A stretch of 64,000 nucleotides of DNA from Lacrimispora sinapis. Its GTDB lineage: Bacteria > Bacillota > Clostridia > Lachnospirales > Lachnospiraceae. How positions within the stretch are numbered: position 1 is the first letter of the stretch; every line of letters starts with the position of its first letter. The stretch lies in contig NZ_CP141832.1 of assembly GCF_043633585.1 (NCBI RefSeq), forward strand, positions 1,178,001-1,242,000, given 5' to 3'. The position numbers and the translations under genes were made by a program. Below, piece by piece: positions 53,487 through 61,543 of this stretch. The notes beneath the pieces are model-generated. The model saw nothing but the letters and a program-made list of their open reading frames with translations, made no database searches and had not been told where the DNA came from.

Positions 53487-54959
53487 ATGCCTAATAGTGC
53501 GCTTCAGATTGAACTGAATACAGCGACAAGTGTTGCATCAAATGCCAACGTTCCTTTTGATACCATTGTCTATTCCGCTGGTGGTATATCTTACAACCCG
53601 GCAACTGGTGTAATTACTTTTCTGGAAGCGGGGAGATTCGTAATTGATTGGTGGCTTGCAACACAGTCTTCTCAATCAACAAATGGTGCATCTTTTGCAC
53701 TGTCTTCTTCACAGGGAGATTTTCTGGAAGGAAATTCTCCGATTAAAACTGGGGAGGTATATGGAATTGGAATCGTAGATGTAACTACAGCTCCAGTTAC
53801 CTTGTCCCTTGTTAATATCAGTAATGCACCGATATTTTTCGCAACTCAAGTTCCTTTAAAAGGGACGCTGGTCATTGTTGAGGATGATCAGGATTCTGCC
53901 GGTGGAACCGGCCCAACGGGAGCAACAGGCCCAACCGGTCCCACCGGCCCCGCAGGAGCAACAGGTGCGACCGGTCCGGCGGGAGCCACAGGACCTGTGG
54001 GTCCAACAGGAGCCACCGGCCCAACCGGTCCGACAGGAGATACGGGAGCCACCGGCCCGACGGGAGATACGGGAGCAACCGGCCCGACGGGAGATACGGG
54101 AGTCACCGGCCCGACAGGAGCCGCAGGACTAACCGGCCCGACGGGAGATACGGGCCCAACTGGCCCGACGGGAGCCGCAGGACTAACCGGTCCGACGGGA
54201 GATACGGGAGCCACCGGCCCGACAGGAGATACGGGAGCAACCGGTCCAACAGGAGCCGCAGGACTAACCGGTCCGACAGGAGATACGGGTCCAACTGGTC
54301 CAACAGGAGCCGCAGGACTAACCGGCCCAACGGGAGATACGGGCCCAATCGGTCCAACGGGAGCCACCGGCCCAACGGGAGCCGCAGGACTAACCGGTCC
54401 GACGGGAGATACTGGCCCAACCGGCCCGACGGGAGCCGCAGGACTAACCGGTCCGACGGGAGATACGGGACCAACCGGTCCGACAGGAGATACGGGGCCA
54501 ACCGGTCCGACAGGAGATACAGGACCAACCGGCCCTGCAGGTCTGGCGGCTTTTGGCGGCCGCTTTAGCGATGATCCACAGACCTTAATACTTGCGCTTG
54601 GAATTGAATCACAGGTTGATTTGACAAATACCATGCCGTCGAATGATGTTACGTATCAACCGGCTGAAAGTATTACAATTGTCAACCCAGGAACGTATGA
54701 AGTTAGTTTCCTGCTTCGGGGGTCAGTATCAGTTGGTGCTCTTACAACCGTTGCGGTACGTCTGAACGGAGCCGATATTCCAAGTCTTACCAATACGCAG
54801 GGGTTGACTCTTGGTATCAGCTCGGAGTTTACTGGAAATGCCATATTAACTCTTGCTGCTAACGATGTATTGGATTTGGCTGTTTCGGCTGCACTTGGAT
54901 TGACCTTGTCGCTTCCAGCTGGTACAAATGCTACTCTGGTGGTCAAAAAACTAGATTAA
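53487..54959 (+). CDS. Collagen-like (BclA-type) spore surface glycoprotein
   Basis: A protein of 490 residues in three parts. The N-terminal domain of about 135 residues is beta-rich (TIVYSAGGISYNPATGVITF) and itself resembles the C1q/TNF-like BclA C domain. The middle is an uninterrupted stretch of 72 Gly-X-Y triplets, mainly GPT, GAT, GDT, GAA and GLT; the many Thr residues could carry glycans. The C-terminal domain of about 137 residues (GTYEVSFLLRGSVSVGALTT) is the usual BclA-like trimerisation head. Start ATG 53487 follows GGGAGG. In other species such proteins form exosporium filaments. Confidence 0.88.
   Translation: MPNSALQIELNTATSVASNANVPFDTIVYSAGGISYNPATGVITFLEAGRFVIDWWLATQSSQSTNGASFALSSSQGDFLEGNSPIKTGEVYGIGIVDVTTAPVTLSLVNISNAPIFFATQVPLKGTLVIVEDDQDSAGGTGPTGATGPTGPTGPAGATGATGPAGATGPVGPTGATGPTGPTGDTGATGPTGDTGATGPTGDTGVTGPTGAAGLTGPTGDTGPTGPTGAAGLTGPTGDTGATGPTGDTGATGPTGAAGLTGPTGDTGPTGPTGAAGLTGPTGDTGPIGPTGATGPTGAAGLTGPTGDTGPTGPTGAAGLTGPTGDTGPTGPTGDTGPTGPTGDTGPTGPAGLAAFGGRFSDDPQTLILALGIESQVDLTNTMPSNDVTYQPAESITIVNPGTYEVSFLLRGSVSVGALTTVAVRLNGADIPSLTNTQGLTLGISSEFTGNAILTLAANDVLDLAVSAALGLTLSLPAGTNATLVVKKLD
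53901..54548 (+). repeat. Tandem Gly-X-Y coding repeats
   Basis: 648 bp encoding 72 collagen triplets. At DNA level it is built from near-identical blocks such as GGCCCGACGGGAGATACGGG and GGAGCCGCAGGACTAACCGG, so the copy number is expected to vary between strains. The GC content is well above that of the flanking DNA. Long antisense frames here are artefacts. Confidence 0.9.
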
Positions 54960-54973
54960 ATTTTTCCTTTGTG

Positions 54974-54996
54974 TGCACCCTATTTAATAGGGTGCA
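54974..54996 (+). terminator. Terminator of the collagen-like gene
   Basis: The perfect 10-bp stem TGCACCCTAT / ATAGGGTGCA is followed by TACTTTTG, 15 bp after the stop codon. Confidence 0.75.
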
Positions 54997-56052
54997 TACT
55001 TTTGTCAAAAGGAATAAGTGTGTATTTGGTATATGGAATTTATTTGATTTTTCAGGTGTACGAAAAGACTCATATATAATTTTGTATTTTCAATTTCTTA
55101 CGTTGAAGCTAGAACAGAGATATTAATTTATAATGGGATTTTTTGTTCTGATTATGAATAGGATTGCATTTGATTTTTATAGGGATAAATCCATTCAATT
55201 GCCACAGGAGGACGATTGATTTTTCTTTGATCTTTACGATTGCGGTAATTGGTCTTTTGTTATGAAATACCCTAAAAGGATACTTCTGTGGCGGTGTTAC
55301 AAGGGCACATTTAAAATAAGTCATCTGTTCCCGGCAAGTTTGTGGAACAAGAAATGATAAAAAGCTTTAATGATTTAAATGTAATTTTTATCCAGGGGTT
55401 TCACTTGATGGTCTTTATAAGTTGTGCTTTACTTGGCAGTCATTACGCTGATATAATAACTGATGCAGGAAGTGGGATTAAAGTGAGGAAGGGGCCTTGA
55501 AGTATGGAAACTATCCGCAGTAACCGAAATACTGGGATTGGGTGGAATCCTTGGCGCTTTAGTAGTCGCCAGTGGGAAAAAAAAACCTGATCCTTTAAGA
55601 ATGGCTTATGCATAGGCAGGATTTTTTTTCATTCGGGAATCTATTGATGGAAATGGGGAGAAGTTTTCCTTGTATATAGCTGGTCTGATTGCCAGCGTAC
55701 TGATTTTATTTGCAGCAGCAGAATTAAAGTATGATTTTTTAGTGAATGGTTCCGGTAAAGTTTCAGGAAAGTATATTTGTCCTGTGAAATGTACTTTAAT
55801 TTTCCGCCGTTCCGGTATAAATTCTTTTCGGGAGATATCTGGCAGTTATGTTTTTACGTATTGGAATTAGCAGATCATTTTACTGTCTTATGAGTTATAA
55901 AAAAACTTCATATACAGGAGTTATCAGAGCGATTAACCGGACACAGGAGAGGGACAAGCAATCTTTTATAAATGCGGCAAACCATGTCCCGTCATGTTAT
56001 ACTGCTCTATGAAGTCATGATAAAAATAATACCATGAGGGGGGAGGCGAACT
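54997..56052. other. Long region without a convincing intact gene; decayed frames
   Basis: About 1.05 kb of AT-rich DNA. A 48-codon frame starts with ATG at 55354 (IKSFNDLNVIFIQGFHLMVF) and ends at 55500 with only a weak ribosome site. A further frame beginning VWKLSAVTEILGLGGILGAL (from about 55504) has no start codon, meets a TAG at 55613 and continues in frame with SLYIAGLIASVLILFAAAEL to 55870. This looks like one or two eroded membrane-protein genes. The minus-strand frame 55109-55324 has no ribosome site. Confidence 0.4.
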
Positions 56053-57033
56053 ATGAATAAATGGATCTACATAATCATTACAGGCGGACTGTTCTGTGTG
56101 GCAGCAGTACAGAATAAGGAGCTTTTAAACAAACCAAAAGTTATACTGGAAACAAATCAGGTACCTCATGCGGGATTTCCCAGTGAGGAACCGCGGGGCA
56201 TTCATCTGACAGAGCGAACAGGAAAAAAAGGTGAAGAAGCTGCTTCTGCTCAACCAAAGCAAAAATCTATTATCAATCCATCAGGAAATACGTTAGAAGA
56301 ACGATTGATACCTCCTGATGGCTATGAAAGGACAGAAAAACCCTTGGGAAGTCTTCAGGGATTTCTAAGAAATTATGCGTTAAAGCCGGATAAGAGTCCT
56401 GTACTTTTATTTGATGGGAGCAGAAAGAAAAAACAGGAAGTCCATGCAGCTGTGTTTTCCATGCCGTTGGTGAAAGGTGATTTACAGCAGTGTGCGGACA
56501 GTGCCATAAGGATCTATGGGGAATACCTGTGGTCAGTGGGGGTATATGATGCAATATCCTTTCATCTTACCAATGGATTTTTAATGGATTACCCCTCCTG
56601 GAGATCGGGAAAGCGTTTATCTGTAGAAGGAAACCAGGTGCGCTGGGAGGAACGTGCAGTCTTTGATGATTCCAGAGAAAATTTTCTCAAATACTTGAGG
56701 CAGGTCATGATCTATGCAGGAACCCTGTCTTTGGAAAATGAAAGCGGTGGCATCGTTTTTGACCAGTTACAGGCTGGGGATTTATTTATCAGGGGTGGAA
56801 CTCCGGGACATTGTGTGATGGTGGTAGACGTGGCAGAAGATCAGGAAGGGAATAAGTGCTTTCTTCTCGCACAGGGATACATGCCGGCACAGGAATTTCA
56901 TGTACTGAAGAATCCACTCCACAAGGAAGATCCCTGGTATTATGTTTCAGAAATAAAGGATTCCCTTGTTACGCCGGAGTATGTATTTGAGAAAGACAGC
57001 TTGAAACGGTGGAAAGCATTTCTTGAAAAATAA
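56053..57033 (+). CDS. DUF4846 domain protein, secreted or membrane-anchored
   Basis: A protein of 326 residues. A short hydrophobic N-terminus (YIIITGGLFCVAAVQ) acts as signal or anchor. A Lys/Glu-rich linker follows, then a DUF4846 domain of about 240 residues (about 85-320; GYERTEKPLGSLQGFLRNYA, DAISFHLTNGFLMDYPSWRS, QLQAGDLFIRGGTPGHCVMV). The AGDLFIRGG..GHCVMVVD part has a Cys/His arrangement reminiscent of NlpC/P60-like or transglutaminase-like folds; catalysis is unproven. GGGGGGAGG precedes the ATG. Confidence 0.75.
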   Translation: MNKWIYIIITGGLFCVAAVQNKELLNKPKVILETNQVPHAGFPSEEPRGIHLTERTGKKGEEAASAQPKQKSIINPSGNTLEERLIPPDGYERTEKPLGSLQGFLRNYALKPDKSPVLLFDGSRKKKQEVHAAVFSMPLVKGDLQQCADSAIRIYGEYLWSVGVYDAISFHLTNGFLMDYPSWRSGKRLSVEGNQVRWEERAVFDDSRENFLKYLRQVMIYAGTLSLENESGGIVFDQLQAGDLFIRGGTPGHCVMVVDVAEDQEGNKCFLLAQGYMPAQEFHVLKNPLHKEDPWYYVSEIKDSLVTPEYVFEKDSLKRWKAFLEK

Positions 57034-57067
57034 ATTGAAATAAGCAGCCACTTTCCCAGTACTGAAC

Positions 57068-57110
57068 TGCCCCTTAAATGTCAGATTTTAGGTCTGGCCT
57101 TTAAGGGGCA
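57068..57110. repeat. Palindromic sequence between convergent genes
   Basis: TGCCCCTTAAA at the left and TTTAAGGGGCA at the right, with an inner TCAGA / TCTG pair. There is no T-run, so it is not a standard terminator, though it lies between two convergent genes. It resembles the inner dyad of the palindrome at 58265-58345. Confidence 0.5.
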
Positions 57111-57148
57111 ATTCGGACAGCGAAAGAATGGCTGCTTGTTTAATTTTT

Positions 57149-57817
57149 CTAAATAATACCTTGGAAAACCAGAATGATCATAATGACCGTTACCAGTATA
57201 ATTCCAAGAATAAGAACGGTGCCTAAATTTATTTTCCCTGTATTTTGCCCATCCTCTGGCCGTAAAGCCAAAAGATTCGATTTTCTAAGCGTTGTAACAA
57301 GCGGTTTGTAAATAAGAAGGGTCAGTGCCGTATTAATTCCGCATTTTATCAGATTAAATGGAACAATCGCTGGCAGAAGAAGCTGCACGACAGCTTCTCT
57401 GGGGTATCCCATATAAATGGGAGTGATTAAATAATTCCATAAAACCATAACGATTGTCATAAGAACCGTGCCTAAAATCATTCCCACCAATGCTCCCGAC
57501 ATGGAATGGCGTTTTTTGTAGAGATAGGCTGCCGGGCAAACAAATGCCACTGTAGACAGAACATTCATAATCAATCCAATTATCCCGGTGCTGCTTATGG
57601 TAATCATCTCAACAAAAGAAACAATTACTGCAATCAGAACAGAGGGCAAAGGTCCAAAAAGAAACCCTCCCGTCAAAATTATCACGTCTTTTGGTTCGTA
57701 TTCTAAAAATGGTGCAACAGGTATAATGGGTATCCGAATAACAAGAACTGCCACAAACGCCAGTGCACAAAGCATAGCCATAATGGTGAGTCTGCTGGTT
57801 TTTTTGTTCATATTCAT
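57149..57817 (-). CDS. ribU: ECF transporter substrate-binding subunit, riboflavin type (RibU)
   Basis: A protein of 222 residues with six predicted helices (LCALAFVAVLVIRIPIIPVA, EPKDVIILTGGFLFGPLPSV), the ECF S-component pattern. It binds the vitamin and works with a shared EcfAA'T energising module that is not in this window. The assignment to riboflavin rests on the FMN riboswitch upstream and on the YEPKD segment typical of RibU. AGGAGG lies about 9 nt before the ATG. Confidence 0.9.
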   Translation of the reverse strand: MNMNKKTSRLTIMAMLCALAFVAVLVIRIPIIPVAPFLEYEPKDVIILTGGFLFGPLPSVLIAVIVSFVEMITISSTGIIGLIMNVLSTVAFVCPAAYLYKKRHSMSGALVGMILGTVLMTIVMVLWNYLITPIYMGYPREAVVQLLLPAIVPFNLIKCGINTALTLLIYKPLVTTLRKSNLLALRPEDGQNTGKINLGTVLILGIILVTVIMIILVFQGII

Positions 57818-57840
57818 AATACATGCCTCCTAAAATAAGT

Positions 57841-57869
57841 AACATCTGAAAGTGTGCCCTTCAGGTGTT
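57841..57869 (-). promoter_or_regulatory. Hairpin between the FMN riboswitch and ribU
   Basis: AACACCTGAA / TTCAGATGTT on the reverse strand with one mismatch, ending in ACTTATTTT just before AGGAGG. It may be the expression platform (terminator or ribosome-site blocker) of the riboswitch. Confidence 0.45.
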
Positions 57870-57903
57870 AATAATAGATGGTGTATTATCTTTATTTAAC
57901 ACA

Positions 57904-58012
57904 TCTTCTTTCATCCAGACTATACTGTCGGTATTGGAATCACACCAATTCTGCGCAATACGCGCTCGCGGACTTTACCGCCGGTCGGGAATTACACCCT
58001 GCCCTGAAGACA
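57904..58012 (-). ncRNA. FMN riboswitch (RFN element)
   Basis: The reverse strand shows the conserved RFN core in order: TTCAGGGCAGGGTGTAATTC, CCGACCGGCGGTAAAGTCCG, CGAGC, a variable stem, GGTGTGATTCCAATACCGAC, and AGTATAGTCTGGATGAAAGA. These are the universally conserved FMN aptamer segments. FMN binding would turn off ribU, which lies downstream on the same strand. Confidence 0.95.
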
Positions 58013-58071
58013 ACTATATGCAAATGCTCTGGATGTATTATAACACCCATCGAAAAAATTGCAATATTTTG

Positions 58072-58100
58072 TTGCAATTTTTTTGATGGTTTGCTATAAT
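58072..58100 (+). promoter_or_regulatory. Promoter of tRNA-Ala copy 1
   Basis: TTGCAA (58072-58077), a 17-bp spacer and TATAAT (58095-58100), 10 bp before the tRNA. The second tRNA-Ala copy has no comparable sequence upstream. Confidence 0.6.
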
Positions 58101-58109
58101 AGCTGCCAT

Positions 58110-58182
<73 letters not shown>

Positions 58183-58264
58183 CTTAAATAGTAGGCCGCA
58201 GGCATGAAAGCTTGTGGCTTAAATTAAAACTTATAGGGACGGGACACTTGGTAAATGAAGGGCA

Positions 58265-58345
58265 AAAAAGGTACGTTTTCAGTTTGATATGACCCCATAA
58301 AGTCTAATTTTAAGGGGTCAGTTCAGTTTTGAAATGTACCTTTTT
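58265..58345. repeat. Nested palindrome downstream of tRNA-Ala copy 1
   Basis: The outer arms AAAAAGGTAC (58265-58274) and GTACCTTTTT (58336-58345) enclose a second pair TGACCCC (58290-58296) and GGGGTCA (58314-58320). It looks like a small transposon-derived element. Its left arm is also found after tRNA-Ala copy 2 (AAAGGTACATTTTCA), where an IS66 element has cut it off. Beyond it, to 58446, I see nothing else. Confidence 0.5.
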
Positions 58346-58446
58346 ATTGTTACTTTACAAATCTAAATTATAATGATCAAATGCATAAAAAGAATTTTAA
58401 AAGTGATATCCTCAGCATATCAGAATTTTGAATAGATCATAAATTT

Positions 58447-59634
58447 CTATAAATAATTCTTTAATTTGTTTTGAAAATTTGCTAATTTCTTTGCATTATA
58501 TGTTAAAAACAGAAATGCAATAATTGATATAAGGACAATCGCCTTATTGTAACCATAGCAGTCTGAGATTTTGCCAAATACTGGCTGAATTACAAATGCA
58601 AGCATTGCCATGAGCAGACTTTGTATTGAGAGAGTTGAAGCCCTATACGTACTTTCTAGCGCACCATGGATAAAACTGGCCAGCATGGGAGCATAGCAAC
58701 ATAATAAAAGCAATGTAATAAAGTAAAAGATACTTTTTGTAATTACACCAGGTATTATTGCAAAAAACACTAACGATACCATAATTAAGGACGGTAGATA
58801 AATAACGAGTTTTACAGAAAAGTGTTTTTTTAGGGTATTATATATAAATAGTGCAATCATTGACGACATCAGATATTGTAATCCATAGATTGAACCAGAA
58901 AACTTTTCGCTAATGCCAAACGATAAATAGTAATTGAAATAATGGCTTTCGATTGGGATCAGTGCGATAGAAGTAAAAACTCCAATTAGCAGTAAATGTA
59001 GTATAAGTTTATTGTCCAATAAATGACGAATAGCTTTTTTAAAACTATATTTTTCCGTATCGTCCTTTTTATATGGTGGTTCGATTATAAATATAGTAAG
59101 TACAATTATGGGTAAAAATTGAAGTACTAATGTTATCTGGTAAACAAGATCCATTGATTGTTCCGCTAAAATTCCACCAATAGCAGAACTCAAGAATATT
59201 GCAATATATCTACCACAACGTAAAATAGCATGAATTTTATCAACTATCTTTTTGTTTTGGGATGCATAAATGCTATCAATTAACAAAGCATCTGATGCGC
59301 CTGATATTAAAGTATATGAAACTCCCTGAAAGATTGCAGCAATGATAAAACCCTGATAGTCTCTCAAAAAGTAAGCAAAGAGGTTTGAAACTATAAGGAA
59401 TGCATCACCTAAGATTGTACTAATTCTTCTTCCATATTTATCTGCGATAATTCCAGTAGGTAATTCCAGAACAATTTTTGAAAATTGGTATACAGCATAT
59501 ACTATACCTATTTGATATAAGGAAAGTCCGTGCTTACTCATAAAAATAGTTTGTATTACTTGAACCATATAAAAAAATGTTAAAAATTGTGTAATAATAA
59601 GCCAGTAAATATTATTTACATATGATTTCTTCAT
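58447..59634 (-). CDS. MFS transporter of the peptide cassette
   Basis: A protein of 395 residues with 12 predicted helices. The loop motif between helices 2 and 3 (ELPTGIIADKYGRRISTILG) is the classical MFS signature G-x-x-D-x-x-GRR. It is the last gene after the radical SAM maturase and overlaps it by 23 bp, so the two are translationally coupled. It probably exports the modified peptide or gives self-immunity. Base composition is markedly AT-rich compared with the core genes. Confidence 0.87.
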   Translation of the reverse strand: MKKSYVNNIYWLIITQFLTFFYMVQVIQTIFMSKHGLSLYQIGIVYAVYQFSKIVLELPTGIIADKYGRRISTILGDAFLIVSNLFAYFLRDYQGFIIAAIFQGVSYTLISGASDALLIDSIYASQNKKIVDKIHAILRCGRYIAIFLSSAIGGILAEQSMDLVYQITLVLQFLPIIVLTIFIIEPPYKKDDTEKYSFKKAIRHLLDNKLILHLLLIGVFTSIALIPIESHYFNYYLSFGISEKFSGSIYGLQYLMSSMIALFIYNTLKKHFSVKLVIYLPSLIMVSLVFFAIIPGVITKSIFYFITLLLLCCYAPMLASFIHGALESTYRASTLSIQSLLMAMLAFVIQPVFGKISDCYGYNKAIVLISIIAFLFLTYNAKKLANFQNKLKNYL

Positions 59635-60988
59635 TTCTATTCTCCACGAATAAATGGTTAAAGTAAATTCCCATTATTTTTTTATAATCGGCACATTTTT
59701 CTCTTCTTATTCCTGTATCTGGATCAATCGTTGCCCTATTTGCACATCCACCACCGCAAATGTAGCGATACTTGCATTGTATACATTTCTTCAAATTTAT
59801 AATATTCCGCTTTTTCCAGGCTGTATCAGCAACATCGCAAATTTTTAAATCGGAAATATAATTACCTATTTTAAACTTGTCATTCCCTACTCCAAACCAA
59901 CATTTGTATATGTTGCCATGACCATCTAATATGTATTGGTTTCTGCATGCAGCACAGTTACTCATTTTAGGTTTGAAGGGCGTATTATTAACAATACTGT
60001 TAATTAAATCTATTCCATGGAATGTTTTTCTGAAAATATTTAAATTAGGATATATTTTTTCGAGTGCCAATACTGTTTCAAGGCTTTCCACTTCGTTTAT
60101 TATTGTCTTGTTTCCAGAGCAGCCCCCATCTTGCAAAATATAAATGTATGGGTGTAGCAGGTTTGGAAAGTCGTTTTTTAGATCCGAGAGGGCATACGCA
60201 AATGCTGGTAGATTAAGAATATTATCGGCATCAACATTATTTCTTATCTCCACATTAAGACCAGCTTCTAAAGCTTTTTTAACATTTTTCATAATTACAT
60301 CAAATGTCCCTACATGCTTATTGTTAAATCTCTTTGTATCATGAATTTCTTTTGTTCCATCCATGGTTATCTGAATAAAATCTATATTTAGTTTTCTTAA
60401 AAAAGGAATATAGTTATCTAATTCATAACCATTGGTGATGACAGATACTTTATATTTTTTATCTTTCAATTTTTCAAATATGAATGGCAGTATATCATCA
60501 TTATGTGAAAAAAGTGGTTCTCCCCCCATTAAGGTAACCTTAATAAAGTCTTTATTTTCTTGATTACCTGTATTTTCTATTATTTTATCCATTGCCGCAA
60601 ACATGGCGTCTACAATATTTTTGCTATAATCTTTGTTACCATAAAATTTTTCAATTTGATAACTTTTTTGATAACAATAGCTACACTCAAAATTGCAGTT
60701 ATAAGAAGGAATTAATAGAAAGTTTGGCATTTGAGTTTTTTCCACACTAAGAAGTTTTTTGTCTAATTCGAACAAATACTGTTCATACTCTTGAATAGAT
60801 GAAAAAAGGTATTTTCTACTAATTAGTTCATCAATTATATTTTTATCTAATAATTTGTAATCGCCTTTTTCCAGTGCGATTTTACAGGAATTATCTATGA
60901 TATCAGCAGCCCCACTAACATAGTTTATTAACAGATATTGCTCTTTAGAAAGTTCAAATATATCGTGTTCTTTTGCAAAATGCATCAT
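59612..60988 (-). CDS. Radical SAM/SPASM peptide maturase
   Basis: A protein of 458 residues. The N-terminal about 85 residues resemble the winged-helix leader-binding region of RiPP maturases. The radical SAM cluster motif is Cys98-x3-Cys102-x2-Cys105 (CNFECSYC), followed by LMGGEPLF. The C-terminal SPASM domain holds Cys345, 348, 363, 402, 405, 411, 415 and 432 in the usual spacing for two auxiliary iron-sulfur clusters (CKYRYICGGGC). Such enzymes install carbon-carbon or thioether links in a small peptide. The predicted substrate is the 27-residue peptide encoded 65 bp upstream. Confidence 0.92.
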   Translation of the reverse strand: MMHFAKEHDIFELSKEQYLLINYVSGAADIIDNSCKIALEKGDYKLLDKNIIDELISRKYLFSSIQEYEQYLFELDKKLLSVEKTQMPNFLLIPSYNCNFECSYCYQKSYQIEKFYGNKDYSKNIVDAMFAAMDKIIENTGNQENKDFIKVTLMGGEPLFSHNDDILPFIFEKLKDKKYKVSVITNGYELDNYIPFLRKLNIDFIQITMDGTKEIHDTKRFNNKHVGTFDVIMKNVKKALEAGLNVEIRNNVDADNILNLPAFAYALSDLKNDFPNLLHPYIYILQDGGCSGNKTIINEVESLETVLALEKIYPNLNIFRKTFHGIDLINSIVNNTPFKPKMSNCAACRNQYILDGHGNIYKCWFGVGNDKFKIGNYISDLKICDVADTAWKKRNIINLKKCIQCKYRYICGGGCANRATIDPDTGIRREKCADYKKIMGIYFNHLFVENRNEEIICK

Positions 60989-61003
60989 TTTTCTCCTCTT
61001 ATT

Positions 61004-61039
61004 AAAATACGGTCCTAGCTATAGCCAGAACCGTATTTT
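61004..61039 (-). terminator. Hairpin between precursor peptide and maturase genes (attenuator candidate)
   Basis: The perfect 10-bp outer stem AAAATACGGT / ACCGTATTTT encloses a nearly perfect inner stem CTGGCTA / TAGCTAG. It ends in TTTTAATAAG on the coding strand. Its place between precursor and enzyme suggests partial termination or RNA processing, so that more precursor than enzyme is made. Confidence 0.65.
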
Positions 61040-61052
61040 GATACTATTATAA

Positions 61053-61136
61053 TTAGCCGGCATTGTAACCGCATACAGCTGTATTGGAAACAGCAGCATC
61101 GGCGGTTTTTACAATATTTGTATTAATAGATTTCAT
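61053..61136 (-). CDS. Predicted RiPP precursor peptide, 27 residues
   Basis: A short gene below the usual size cut-off. It starts MKSINTNIVKTADAAVSN and ends AVCGYNAG, then TAA. GGAGG lies 8 nt before the ATG, a strong site. The first about 19 residues would serve as leader; the end holds the only Cys plus Gly and Tyr, plausible targets of radical chemistry. The next genes are a radical SAM/SPASM enzyme and a transporter, the standard order of a RiPP operon. I do not recognise the peptide family. Confidence 0.75.
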   Translation of the reverse strand: MKSINTNIVKTADAAVSNTAVCGYNAG

Positions 61137-61191
61137 ATTATAATCCTCCTTCCTTGTATAGTTTCAAGATAGCGCTTAACTTGATGTAAAC

Positions 61192-61231
61192 AAGATAACA
61201 ATGTTAATTAAAAAAGTCAATACGAGTATTG
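61192..61231 (-). promoter_or_regulatory. Promoter and operator of the precursor-maturase-transporter operon
   Basis: On the reverse strand TTGACT (61215-61220), a 17-bp spacer and TATCTT (61192-61197). The -35 hexamer overlaps the perfect dyad CAATAC-GA-GTATTG (61218-61231), a likely site for a repressor or for the divergent MerR-type regulator. Confidence 0.55.
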
Positions 61232-61456
61232 TATAATTATAAAAAATACATAATTAATTTTAAAACATAGATTTAATTAATGTAAATTTAAACTGTAAAA
61301 AGTATAAAATAATAAATAAGATTATGAATATTGTTGATTAACCTTAGCCTAACGTTAAATGCTAAAATATATGTTCTGTTTTTTGCACTGATAAATATAA
61401 TCAGAATTTAATGTTCAATCACTTTTTTAAATTGTATTTGGTAGTTATATTAATGA
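61232..61456. other. Long AT-rich spacer between the divergent promoters
   Basis: Very AT-rich, with no gene. TTAACCTTAGCCTAACGTTAA near 61350 shares ATTAACCTT with the promoter spacer at 61474-61481 and may be a second regulator-binding site. Confidence 0.35.
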
Positions 61457-61487
61457 TTGACATTTACCTTACATTAACCTTTATAAT
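61457..61487 (+). promoter_or_regulatory. MerR-type promoter with 19-bp spacer
   Basis: TTGACA (61457-61462) and TATAAT (61482-61487) are separated by 19 bp. This over-long spacing is the hallmark of promoters twisted open by MerR-family activators. The gene it serves encodes a MerR-domain protein, so autoregulation is likely. Confidence 0.65.
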
Positions 61488-61543
61488 AAGTATATAGAGT
61501 AGAACTAATTCAAATAATTCTTAATCAATAGGAGGAGATTTAT

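Noticed and set aside
53901..54548. Regular repeats considered as a CRISPR array
   Set aside because: There are no unique spacers; the repeats are continuous, in frame and encode Gly-X-Y triplets.
53888..54634. Long minus-strand frame of 248 residues made of GPV/SPV/APV repeats
   Set aside because: It is the mirror frame of the collagen-like repeats; codon periodicity of the GXY gene keeps it open. No ribosome site.
55109..55324. Minus-strand frame of 71 residues
   Set aside because: No ribosome site, low-complexity Lys/Ile/Asn composition expected from AT-rich DNA, no neighbour in support.
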